Part shown: one piece after another, positions 10,203 through 21,066 of the stretch
Numbering within the stretch: the stretch's first letter is position 1
Layout: each line of letters opens with the position of its first letter
Origin: Trifolium pratense
Taxonomy: Eukaryota; Streptophyta; Magnoliopsida; Fabales; Fabaceae
Assembly: GCF_020283565.1 (NCBI RefSeq)
Contig: NC_060060.1
Location: forward strand, 62,419,257 to 62,483,256
Reading direction: 5' to 3'
DNA: 64,000 nt
Position numbers and translations under genes: made by a program
Notes under the pieces: generated by a model
What the model saw: the letters and a program-made list of their open reading frames with translations, nothing else
Told to the model about the DNA's origin: nothing
Database searches by the model: none

Positions 10203-11505
10203 TGAAGGAGAATAGCGTGTATAAAAGAGATTAAAATGCAGCGGAATTAAAATTTCCTTCACTGAATCCTTGCGAATGGGCATGATCAGGGTTAAACGTT
10301 ATACCTTTGTAGAACTGAAACAACAAACTCTTTGCTTCTCCTATTGATCACAAGCACCACACGACGGCAACACCTCTAGCTAGTCCACACGAACAGGTCT
10401 TCAACTTTCAGTGCTAGCTGCTACAACATGAAGGCTTAGGAAGTGCGATTAGGGTTTCAGAGTTTTAGGGTTTCTCTGAAAACGAATTGTGAAAAAGCAA
10501 AAAAACAAACTGAACTACACAAGCTTCTATTTATAGAGTTTCTTGTGTGGTCAGTTGGGTCATACGGTGTTTGGTCTTCTTAAGCCCAAAACTATTTTTT
10601 CACTAATCGCACCCTCAAAATAAGTCTTACTTATTTCTTCCATATCGACTGTCCTTATGTGTGTGACCCTGTAGGTTCTTATGACGTTGGCAATAATATT
10701 AATCTTAATATTATAAACAGTGAGCGGTATCTAGCAACACATCACTGCTACCCAAGTCACAAGAATGTCACGTGATCTGACAAACCTTTCCGTGATAAAA
10801 CTCATGTGTATAATTACCCTTTTACCCTTATGTCTATATTGAACACAAGGCATAGTACGTCACCCTTGTTAAGTTCAATATTGGGCCCATAGACATATCT
10901 CCTGTTATGTAGGAGGGGTAAATTCCATCTAGGTCACTCATGTCCCTTAGCATGATTCGTGGAATACCCATCAACCAACTTTATAGTCATCCTGTTACGG
11001 ATAACTTTGAATGGCGACAAAGTACTACACTCCTACATCTAGGGAACATAGTGGTTTCAGGTCGAAGGGTGGAATACACCACTTATCACTATGAGAATAT
11101 CTTATGACATTTCATAACATACTATGTAGTATTCTCATGGTGGGTCAATCCGATATAAATATTACTCTTAATATTTATATCTATGTGAAGACTTGATAAC
11201 TCTTTATCTATGATCCGTGAGATGTGATCATCAGTCTACCAACATAATAGTCTCTATGTTTTGATGTTATCCCAATTCACAGTAAAGCTCGACTACGGAT
11301 GTTTTAAGAATAGTGTTCTCATGTGTAATGGATTCTCACGATTAAGTCACACTTAACGTTCCATTCAATGAACTTACTATTCTAGGGACTCTATTATTAT
11401 TTAACACATAAACATAATAAAGAAAAGCCTTTATTTAATAAGTAAATTGTCCAATACAAGTATCATGCAATTATAAATAATTGGCCTCTAGGGCTTACAC
11501 CAACA
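10203..11505 (-). mobile_element. Solo LTR of a Copia element
   Basis: On the minus strand it starts TGTTGGTGTAAGCCCTAGAG and ends CTCCTTCA. It is clearly related to the 1,309-bp LTRs of the Copia element at 24525-32784, sharing the GAGCGGTATCTAGCAACACA region and the CACCCTT/GACCTGAAACC region on opposite strands. It is 1,303 bp long and flanked by the 5-bp target duplication CGTTG (10198-10202 and 11506-11510). The uninterrupted site CTACGTTGCAACACAC is present in unit 2 near 13313. No internal region remains, so it arose by LTR-LTR recombination. Confidence 0.93.
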
Positions 11506-12540
11506 CGTTGCAACACACATAGTGAATGCATTAATGAACACTTTAAAAGATTGCAACTTTCAATAGTGCAATATATAACTGTATGTGCACTAAGAGTTAA
11601 TTACTCGCGTAATGGGATGCTCACCGGTGATGGTCTAACATCAACGGCCAATAAGTTGTTTTGCAGCAAAGGATGGAGAACATGATATTGCTTCCTTTTT
11701 CGAAAACTATTTTCCAAAATGATGATCACACATTGTGTTGGAATGATGTGTTTTTTTTCCTTATCCGCTTCACTAAGAGTACGTGAAGTGGTGTTTTTTT
11801 TTTTTTGCTTATGAATTTCTCCTTTGTTTCGTTTAAAATTTCCTTCTAAATATGAATTTCATTTTATCAAATTACACTTCATCCTTAAAAATTGATTAAG
11901 CATACGAATACGGTGGTAGAGTTTGATTTTGTTTTTTTTAAGAGGATTGTCTTTCACCTTTCTTTACCGGATATATAATTCAATGGGTTATTTTTCTGTT
12001 TTTATGTTTCATTTTCATTAATTTATGATCTTCTAAATGTTAAGCTTATCTTTACGAATGACATCCCATATGCAAGCCATGTGTGTAAAGATCCATAGCT
12101 CACTCTCAAAATGCTCTCATCCTCTCTACGCATAACAAATTTGTTTAAAATTGACTAAAATGTGTTCTTTTGTAGTTTAATCTACGAACTATTAAAAAAC
12201 TCCATTATTTGGTGACAAGTTTTATGCATCAAGTTTAAAAGATGTCAAATAAATGACATTGGAGAGACAATCAAACATAAGGTAATATTAGATTCTCAAT
12301 TTCTCTAATCACTTCATCTTTTGTTCGTCCCATAAGCTTTTAATCATAACTTGAAATTTATGACTCAAACTAATGTTAGTTTAATAACCTTTAGATACTG
12401 AATGGTGAAAGGCAACAAACTAAAAGTTACAAGAAGCCTCTCCTATGTTATCTGTTATATGGATTAATCTGCAAATTTTATAATAGGCGTTCATACTAAC
12501 ATGTTCAAGGAAACAATGGGAAATCATGGAATAGCTAGTA

Positions 12541-13883
12541 TGTCTTTGCTTATAAATAATGCTTTTTAGACTTATATTTTTTCCACCATTTTTGAAAGCC
12601 TTCTCTAAACCTTTATTTTCTCTGTTCTTTTATATTGTTTTTTGTGTTGTTTTTTTTGGTACATTATTGTGTTGTTATTTTTTATTCTCATATATTATTT
12701 TTGTTGCAATTATATATTTTAAAATCATGCCTATATATTTTTAGATGAATATATGACCAAGATTTTTTCATTTTTCTTATGATTATGTTAATATGATATT
12801 TTGTATTGGATTTATTCATTATTATATTTTATTTGCAGATGTGTAGAAAGACTACGATAGGAATGAGTTAAGACCAAGATGATTGCAATCGAACTTGACG
12901 GATCAATGATATTCTTTTATTAGAGTGGACAAAATTGATTTTATTTGATTAGGTTAAGATTATTTTCCGTATTAATTTTTTATTTATTTCGAAAAGACCA
13001 ACAACAAAGAGAAGAAAGAGTGATACAATTTTCCAAATTTATTTTTGTTTTTCTATTCAATTGTTTCCGTTTGTATCTATTAATCTATTAATATGAAAAA
13101 ACCAGAACTATTTACCTTTCTCTCTCATAGAAAATACTCTTCTCCAATTGTTTTTATTCCTTACTACAATGTTTTCTATTGTTGCTACTGTAATTTTGAT
13201 TTTCCTTACACAGAAATTGAGTTATAAAAGCTAGCATCTGGAGTTTAACCTTACTATGAAGGAAAAAAGTATAATTGGTATGTTTGCATCATACTCTTTT
13301 GCTCAAGTTTCCTACGTTGCAACACACATAGTGTATAATGCATTATAATGAACACTTTAAAAGATTGCAACTTTCAATAGTGCAATATATAACTGTATGT
13401 GCACTAAGAGTTAATTACTCGCGTAATGGGCTGCTCACCGGTGATGGTCTAACATCAACGGCCAATAAGTTGTTTTGCACCAAAGGATGGAGAACATGAC
13501 ATTGCTTCCTTTTTCGAAAACTATTTTCCAAAATGATGATCACACATTGTGTTTGAATGATGTTTTTTTTTTCCTTATCTGCTTCACTAAGAGTACGTGA
13601 AGTGGTGTTTTTTTTTTTTTTGCTTATGAATTTCTTCTTTGTTTCGTTTAAAATTTCCTTCTAAATGTGAATTTCATTTTATCAAATTACACTTCATCCT
13701 TAAAAATTGATTAAGCATACGAATACGGTGGTAGAGTTTGATTTTGTTTTTTTTAAGAGGATTGTCTTTCACCTTTCTTTACCGGATATATAAATCAATG
13801 GGTTATTTTTCTGTTTTATGTTTCATTTTCATTAATTATGATCTTCTAAATGTTAATCTTATCTTTACGAATGACATCCCATA
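12541..13883 (+). repeat. Host repeat unit 2, left part
   Basis: Near-identical to unit 1 without the solo LTR. It runs into the end of the Athila/Tat-like LTR at TGCAAGTGTACAAAC (13884). Its remaining right part is found at about 33342-33757 beyond the retroelement, which shows that the retroelement sits inside this unit. Confidence 0.8.
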
Positions 13884-16398
13884 TGCAAGTGTACAAACTT
13901 CGTCAATTGAGTAATAAAAAGATATCGATCCTCAAGGATTGCGTTGATCAATCAAGGTGATTGTGTCTATGAACATACTAAAATTAAAACACATTTTTGC
14001 GGGTTTGTTTGAGTAATTGGTTTGTAAGAAAACGTTTGGAAATCAAATGGTAAACGAGTGAGGTTGGATCATCGAAACTCCCTAAACTTGATTTTATTTG
14101 ATTAGGTTAAGATTATTTTCCGTATTAATTTTTATTTATTTCGAGAAGACCAACAACAAAGAGAAGAAAGAGTGATACAATTTTCCAAATTTATTTTTGT
14201 TTTTCTATTCAATTGTTTCCGTTTGTATCTATTAATCTATTAATATGAAAAAACCAGAACTATTTACCTTTCTCTCTCATAGAAAATACTCTTCTCCAAT
14301 TGTTTTTATTCCTTACTACAATGTTTTCTATTGTTGCTACTGTAATTTTGATTTTACTTACACAGAAATTGAGTTATAAAAGCTAGCATCTGGAGTTTAA
14401 CCTTACTATGAAGGAAAAAAGTATAATTGGTATGTTTGCATCATACTCTTTTGCTCAAGTTTCCTACGTTGCAACACACATAGTGTATAATGCATTATAA
14501 TGAACACTTTAAAAGATTGCAACTTTCAATAGTGCAATATATAACTGTATGTGCACTAAGAGTTAATTACTCGCGTAATGGGCTGCTCACCGGTGATGGT
14601 CTAACATCAACGGCCAATAAGTTGTTTTGCACCAAAGGATGGAGAACATGACATTGCTTCCTTTTTCGAAAACTATTTTCCAAAATGATGATCACACATT
14701 GTGTTTGAATGATGTTTTTTTTTCCTTATCTGCTTCACTAAGAGTACGTGAAGTGGTGTTTTTTTTTTTTTTTTGCTTATGAATTTCTTCTTTGTTTCGT
14801 TTAAAATTTCCTTCTAAATATGAATTTCATTTTATCAAATTACACTTCATCCTTAAAAATTGATTAAGCATACGAATACGGTGGTAGAGTTTGATTTTGT
14901 TTTTTTTAAGAGGATTGTCTTTCACCTTTCTTTACCGGATATATAAATCAATGGGTTATTTTTCTGTTTTATGTTTCATTTTCATTAATTATGATCTTCT
15001 AAATGTTAATCTTATCTTTACGAATGACATCCCATATGCAAGTGTACAAACTTCGTCAATTGAGTAATAAAAAGATATCGATCCTCAAGGATTGCGTTGA
15101 TCAATCAAGGTGATTGTGTCTATGAACATACTAAAATTAAAACACATTTTTGCGGGTTTGTTTGAGTAATTGGTTTGTAAGAAAACGTTTGGAAATCAAA
15201 TGGTAAACGAGTGAGGTTGGATCATCGAAACTCCCTAAACTTGATTTTATTTGATTAGGTTAAGATTATTTTCCGTATTAATTTTTTATTTATTTCGAGA
15301 AGACCAACAACAAAGAGAAGAAAGAGTGATACAATTTTCCAAATTTATTTTTGTTTTTCTATTCAATTGTTTCCGTTTGTATCTATTAATCTATTAATAT
15401 GAAAAAACCAGAACTATTTACCTTTCTCTCTCATAGAAAATACTCTTCTCCAATTGTTTTTATTCCTTACTACAATGTTTTCTATTGTTGCTACTGTAAT
15501 TTTGATTTTCCTTACACAGAAATTGAGTTATAAAAGCTAGCATCTGGAGTTTAACCTTACTATGAAGGAAAAAAGTATAATTGGTATGTTTGCATCATAC
15601 TCTTTTGCTCAAGTTTCCTACGTTGCAACACACATAGTGTATAATGCATTATAATGAACACTTTAAAAGATTGCAACTTTCAATAGTGCAATATATAACT
15701 GTATGTGCACTAAGAGTTAATTACTCGCGTAATGGGCTGCTCACCGGTGATGGTCTAACATCAACGGCCAATAAGTTGTTTTGCACCAAAGGATGGAGAA
15801 CATGACATTGCTTCCTTTTTCGAAAACTATTTTCCAAAATGATGATCACACATTGTGTTTGAATGATGTTTTTTTTTCCTTATCTGCTTCACTAAGAGTA
15901 CGTGAAGTGGTGTTTTTTTTTTTTTTTTTTTTGCTTATGAATTTCTTCTTTGTTTCGTTTAAAATTTCCTTCTAAATATGAATTTCATTTTATCAAATTA
16001 CACTTCATCCTTAAAAATTGATTAAGCATACGAATACGGTGGTAGAGTTTGATTTTGTTTTTTTTAAGAGGATTGTCTTTCACCTTTCTTTACCGGATAT
16101 ATAAATCAATGGGTTATTTTTCTGTTTTATGTTTCATTTTCATTAATTATGATCTTCTAAATGTTAATCTTATCTTTACGAATGACATCCCATATGCAAG
16201 TGTACAAACTTCGTCAATTGAGTAATAAAAAGATATCGATCCTCAAGGATTGCGTTGATCAATCAAGGTGATTGTGTCTATGAACATACTAAAATTAAAA
16301 CACATTTTTGCTGGTTTGTTTGAGTAATTGGTTTGTAAGAAAACGTTTGGAAATCAAATGGTAAACGAGTGAGGTTGGATCATCGAAACTCCCTAAAC
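12935..16398 (+). repeat. Tandem triplication spanning the host/LTR junction
   Basis: Three head-to-tail copies: 12935-14087 (1,153 bp), 14088-15240 (1,153 bp) and 15241-16398 (1,158 bp). Each starts TTGATTTTATTTGATTAGG, runs through host repeat, crosses into the first ~200 bp of the Athila/Tat-like LTR (TGTACAAACTTCG ...) and ends CTCCCTAAAC. Copies differ by few bases. The T-run before GCTTATGAATTTCT grows from 14 to 16 to 20. The duplication therefore happened after the retroelement inserted. Confidence 0.92.
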
Positions 16399-17640
16399 TA
16401 TAACAATCGCATGCAATCAATCATATCGTATTGAATCATTCAAGTGGCACAACTAGATCAAAAATATGGTAGATTTCAATCTCTTGATAAATTCACCCTA
16501 TCCTTTATCGATACTTCTCCAATAACACTGTTGAAAAGCATTGCAAAGTTGATCAGAAATTGAAAAGCATTAAGCATTGATATTCATAATCAGAATCTAA
16601 AATCATTGCAAAGTTGATCAGAAATTAAAAAGCATTAAGCGTTGATATTCATGAAATAACACTGTTACAAGAGATTCAATACATAATAGGATAGATTACA
16701 TTCAATTACATAGCTTAGTTCATCTCTAGATCCAACCTCTATGAGGGGTTTAGCTCCTCATGGTGATGTGGACAAATCCAAGCTTCAACTTCACAAGAGA
16801 GGCTCCCATGCTGTTGAACTTCTTGAATCTAGCCACTAGAATGCAGGATCAAACTTCAATTCCTGCACAAGATCTCAGAAAATCAATGATGAACTCCAAA
16901 TTTTCGAACCCCTTTCCAGAAAATGAGATTTTAATATATACAGATCGCAACCACGCCGTGCGTCAGATCTATCACGCCGCGCGTGGTTGCTTCTATTCCA
17001 CTACGCCGCGCGTGTAACTGCATCATGCCGCGCGTGATCAAGGCAGAGGAGAACTGATCTTCAGCACACGTTATTACGTCGTGCGTCGTTGTCTTTACGC
17101 CCCCGGCGTAGTTCATTTCTACCTTCACGCCGCGCGTGGTACCTCTCACGCCGCGCGTGATTAAGTCAGTGGCAAATCCATCTTCTGATCAGGGTATTAC
17201 GCCGCGCGTGGAAAGGTCCCCACGCCGTGCATAATAGAAGCAGGGGAAAATCTTCTTCTGATAAGGCCATTACACGGCGCGTGATGCTCCACGCCCCCAG
17301 CGTAGTACAAATGCATCTTTTATTGCATAATTCCCTACTTTCTTGTAATCCAAGTAATCTTGCTTCTGAGCTGATTTCTCTTTGTTTATTCACTAAAAAC
17401 CTCTAAAAAGAGTCTAATGTCCCTCAAATAAGCATGGATATAAGAGTGTGACGATAAGTCATCATGTGTAAAGATCCATAGCTCACTCTCAAAATGCTCT
17501 CATCCTCTCTACGCACAATCTTTTGCAGAACTTCGACTAGGAAAACACAGGAGTCGTCTCTCCCCTCAAGAACGAGGTGATGAGCATTCTAAGTTGTCGA
17601 GTTTTTGTCTGAATTGGGTTATTGTTTATTGGTCTTCAAG
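16195..17640 (-). repeat. Athila/Tat-like 3' LTR
   Basis: Matches the interrupted right copy (23628-24524 plus 32790-33341). It carries about twelve copies of a GC-rich motif of the form ACGCCGCGCGTG between 16948 and 17305. Several CpG sites in these motifs are TpG or CpA here but intact in the right LTR. Short ORFs here (for example at 16760) also occur in the other LTR copy and are not genes. Confidence 0.75.
16948..17305. repeat. Cluster of GC-rich CGCG motifs in the LTR
   Basis: About twelve irregularly spaced copies of (T/C)ACGCCGCGCGTG or variants. Two sub-blocks end with a different form, TACGCCCCCGGCGTA (17093) or CACGCCCCCAGCGTA (17290). Each copy contains VCGCGB cores, the reported binding site of CAMTA calmodulin-binding transcription activators. 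Regulatory function is inference. Confidence 0.6.
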
Positions 17641-18833
17641 AACTTCACACTTTTCAACCGATGCTCAATGATTTCATCACAATCCTCACATACACTCTTC
17701 AATCATGGTTAATTCACTCAAATCAACACATCTAGCAAGTCAACAATGATTTTGCAAGTATTCTGGAAATTCAATCGATTCACTTTGTGCACACACATTA
17801 GAGGTCTTAAGGGTTATAACGTGGCTCGGTTAAGTAGTAGAAAAAACTTGGAGTTAGATCCACCTAAAGTCAAAGAAAAATTTTCAAACCAAAACCCTTT
17901 TTCTTTTAAAACCACAATGGACTAGAGAACTTTTCATTTCATCATACAAGTTTTTGCAAATCTTTTGCATTCAAGGCTATCACTTCTTTTGGTATTTCTT
18001 TTCTCTTTTTCTACATTCATCTCTTTCTCTTTTTTTTTTCTTTTCTTTTCTTCATATTTTTCTCTATAGCCTTGCAATCTTTTGAAAAAATTTCAACAAA
18101 ACTTTTGTAAGTTCTCTAGTACCCTCATCCCAAACTTCATTGTATGCTAATTCCAAAGAGCAACCCCAAACTTAGTGGTGAGCATTGCGCATCAACCACT
18201 AAATAGGTGCCTAACCTCCAAGAAAGTCATTCATTTTTCCATAAATTTTTTTTTTAAGGTTTTGCAAAAATAAACATTGTTTCTTTCGGCTCAAATTGGT
18301 TAAGCAAAGGAGATATATGTAAGGGTGGATAAAAAGGCTCAAAGGTACCAATACAACATGCCTCGTGTGTGCGACAATATTACCAATCAAATAAAGAGAA
18401 TACAAGCAAAATCGAGAGACAATACAAGAGTGGATATCACATAGAAAGAATGAGAAGTGTTTGGCTTAATACCTCACGGTTAGGTCGAATCAATGAGCCG
18501 GTAAAAAGTGTGAATTCCTTTCCTTTGCCTCTTGATCACATGAGTGCAACAAGCAATTGCACTGAAAGTATCACAAATCACACACGGATAGAATCAAACA
18601 ATTGATACTCAAGTGATAGAAAGAACATGCCAAGATATTGAAACAAATTCTAAAGGTAAACGAAATTCCACAATTGAACATAAAAAGATTCAAATTCAAA
18701 GTTAATTATTACAATCATCCAGCAAATCCAAAGGAACATCAAACAATTATTAACATGACAAAGATAGTAGTAAAGTAGAAGGAGTAGGAGTAAAGTAGCA
18801 GCGGCAACATATAACCAAGATCATCTGAAAAGC
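17641..18833 (-). other. Untranslated internal region of the Athila/Tat-like element
   Basis: No credible ORF. Contains a C/T-rich stretch (17990-18060). This is the part between the extra ORF and the 3' LTR on the minus strand. Confidence 0.5.
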
Positions 18834-20386
18834 TCAAGACTCGTCATCCGGCTGAGCACTGAAGTAGTCAGTGAAAGAGTGATTCAAGTTCAAGTTCAGC
18901 CCGTCAACATCCAGCATCTCACGCTCCATAGCAGCAACTTCCTCTTGCTCAACCCGGCGCCGTCTCTCCATCTCAGCAAGCTCAGAGGTCCTCAAGCTAG
19001 AGTTGTAAGATTGTCTAGCCTGAAAGGATGCCATCTCCCTAGCCTGGTGCGCCTCCCACTCGGTATCAACCGGATATAGAGTTCCAAAGGTGGGAGGAGG
19101 GAAAGTGGACCGGTAGGACATCGCCTCAGAGTACATCAAGGAGGAAGTGTCATAGTACATGTTAGGGAGACCGGAGTAGTGAGAGATCTCCATTTGGTGT
19201 AACATAGAAGCCAACTGATTAACATCATGAGAATAAAGAGGAGGGGCTGTTCCGGCACCCCTTGTGGTTCAGTTACCGGTACACCATGTTGGTCCGGATG
19301 TACACCATCTTCAAACCGATTAATTTCTTCTTCTTCCCTTGCGGCTTCATCTCTCCCCGCATTACCATCACCACGGTAAACCATAGGACCTCTCTCAAAC
19401 TTTTTAGTGAAGTATGACAAAGAAAGAGGACGGATGGGATGAAGATCACCATCATGAGCAGCCACAGTGACATTCCTAGCTCTACATAATGCCGAAATCA
19501 AATTACAATGCCCAAGAGTAAATGTTTGATTGGAATTGTTAGCCATTTCATAAAGATCCTTCGACAACCATAGACCAAGACCAATAAACCTTCCCTCAGC
19601 AAGAAACCGGACTGCACCAACATTGTCCGCTTGTATTTCCGAACTATTACCAACCACTCTTACATTTTTCAGCCAAAACTCACCCCAAGCACGATGAACG
19701 GGGTTAAACGTCGTCAAACTCAACCTGGTAGGGAATGAAGTGGCCGAATGTGGTAGCCACCTAGCACCCGGCCAACAAATAATATTTTTCAACTCTTCCC
19801 TCACCGCCAAATTACCAACATCAATCCTAGCTTTTTCCGGCAAAAACTCACATGCCGCCCTAATTCTACAGCCCAATAAAGTATTAATAGCTTCAGCAGA
19901 GAAATTAACTCGCACACCTCTCACCACAGATACATAAGCAGGATACTCCGGTTTCGCCGGATCATAAGCATTGGCGAGGAATTCCCTCACCCACAATTGG
20001 TTACCCGGATTTTCCTCATCTTTCATCATCAACTTATTAAACTTGACCCACTTTCTAGCTTTTAAAGAATCACCTAACTCAGCCACCCCCTTCAACAAAT
20101 CCTCTCCAAAACCCTTCTCCTGATTGATAGTAAAAGTGCGAATTTTAAAGTACCTTTGTTGGTGAACATCGCTCAAGAACCGGTTGTCGATGAGCGGTTG
20201 AGAAGAATTAGCCGGACGGAGCACCGCTGCTTGAGGAGAGGATTCCGGTGGAACTTGTGAAGAACTAGAAGATTGACCCTTTTTGTAACCCAACCATATT
20301 AATCTTTTTTTCTTCGGTGGTTCTTGTGGTGGTGTGTTGTCGTTCTTCTTTCCTTTTCCAGTGAGTCTTGTAAGCATGGAAGACAT
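18834..20386 (-). pseudogene. Extra ORF of the Athila/Tat-like element (plant transposon-protein-like), frameshifted
   Basis: Starts at MSSMLTRLTGKGKKN (20386) and runs to about 19262 in one frame. The C-terminal part continues in another frame to 18834, ending AQPDDES. The joined span would be about 515 residues. The middle (WVREFLANAYDP, YVSVVRGVRVNFS, INTLLGC) resembles the uncharacterised plant transposon-associated protein domain often found beside Athila/Tat gag-pol in legumes. It is rich in charged residues and has a basic, proline-rich N-terminus. Near the C-terminus a glutamate/arginine stretch (AEMERRRRVEQEEVAAMERE) may be a coiled coil. It lacks any recognised catalytic motif. Function unknown. 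Position downstream of gag-protease, where pol is expected, is notable. Confidence 0.7.
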
Positions 20387-21066
20387 TGTAATTTCGAATT
20401 AAGGTTGAAGGTGATGGAAAATAGTTGAATATGGTAGAATTGGGAATTTGGATGAAAATAGAAATTGAAATGGAAATTGGAGTAGTTTTGATGTGGATTA
20501 TGGTTGTATGGAAGATTGGAGTGATTTGTGAAGGTTTTGGATGAGTTTTGAGAAGGTTTGATGGTGAAATAGGGGTTAGAATTGGTGTTGGACGCGTGAA
20601 GGACGAGTGGGAATATTGAAAAATGGATGAGTGTTTTGGGGAAGATGGAGAAATTCGAAATTACACGTTTTCCAACGCACCTACGCCGCGCGTGATGCCC
20701 TTCCACGCCGCGCGTAGTGCAAATTCTGTAACGGTCACATTTTTACCAGAGATCATGCCGCGCATGATTATGTCAGAGAGCTAGCTTCATTTTCTTTAGA
20801 TATTACGCCGCGCGTGATGTGCTTCACGCCGCGCGTGATGAAGTCAGTGAGCTTCTTCCTTTTGCTCCAGTTATTACGCCGCGCGCAGACCTATTGTGCT
20901 CCCGGCGTAATGCAATAATTCCTCCCCTGTTTTTGTCTCAGTTTTTGCTCCTGCTGCATGCTTAACCTACAAACATCAAAACAGAAAAACTAAATCATTA
21001 GTAACACGTTGGGTTGCCTCCCAACCAGCGCTTGTTTAACGTCCCGATGTTTGACGTCCAATACCC
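20387..21066 (-). other. Spacer between protease and extra ORF, with GC-rich motif cluster
   Basis: About seven copies of the same ACGCCGCGCGTG-type motif found in the LTR lie between 20680 and 20912, ending again with a CCCGGCGTA variant. Near 21008 the minus strand reads GGTTGGGAGGCAACCC, a phrase commonly seen between ORFs of Tat/Athila elements. No ORF is supported here. Confidence 0.6.

Larger units (their letters stand above)
9422..12540 (+). repeat. Host repeat unit 1 (about 1.8 kb without its insertion)
   Basis: Begins TATGTCTTTGCTTATAAATA and ends at ATCATGGAATAGCTA, after which the same start sequence recurs at 12539. It contains a solo LTR insertion (10203-11505). Around 12075 it joins ATATGCAAG directly to CCATGTGTGTAAAGATCC, whereas unit 2 carries a complete Gypsy element near this point. 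No coding function recognised. The 61-residue ORFs at 9442 and 12559 are the same AT-rich stretch and are not credible genes. Confidence 0.75.

Noticed and set aside
9442..12744. Two similar hydrophobic 61-codon ORFs as a duplicated small membrane protein
   Set aside because: They are phenylalanine-rich translations of an AT-rich repeat unit, and the flanks suggest untranslated or intron-like sequence.
16948..17305. GC-rich repeats as a CRISPR-like or satellite array
   Set aside because: Spacing is irregular, the motif is only 12-14 bp, and it sits within an LTR of a eukaryotic element.
16760..17393. ORFs in the GC-rich part of the Athila/Tat-like LTR
   Set aside because: Repeated in the other LTR (24165-24521 and 32815-33042). 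Their apparent composition comes from the CGCG motif array. No domain is present.
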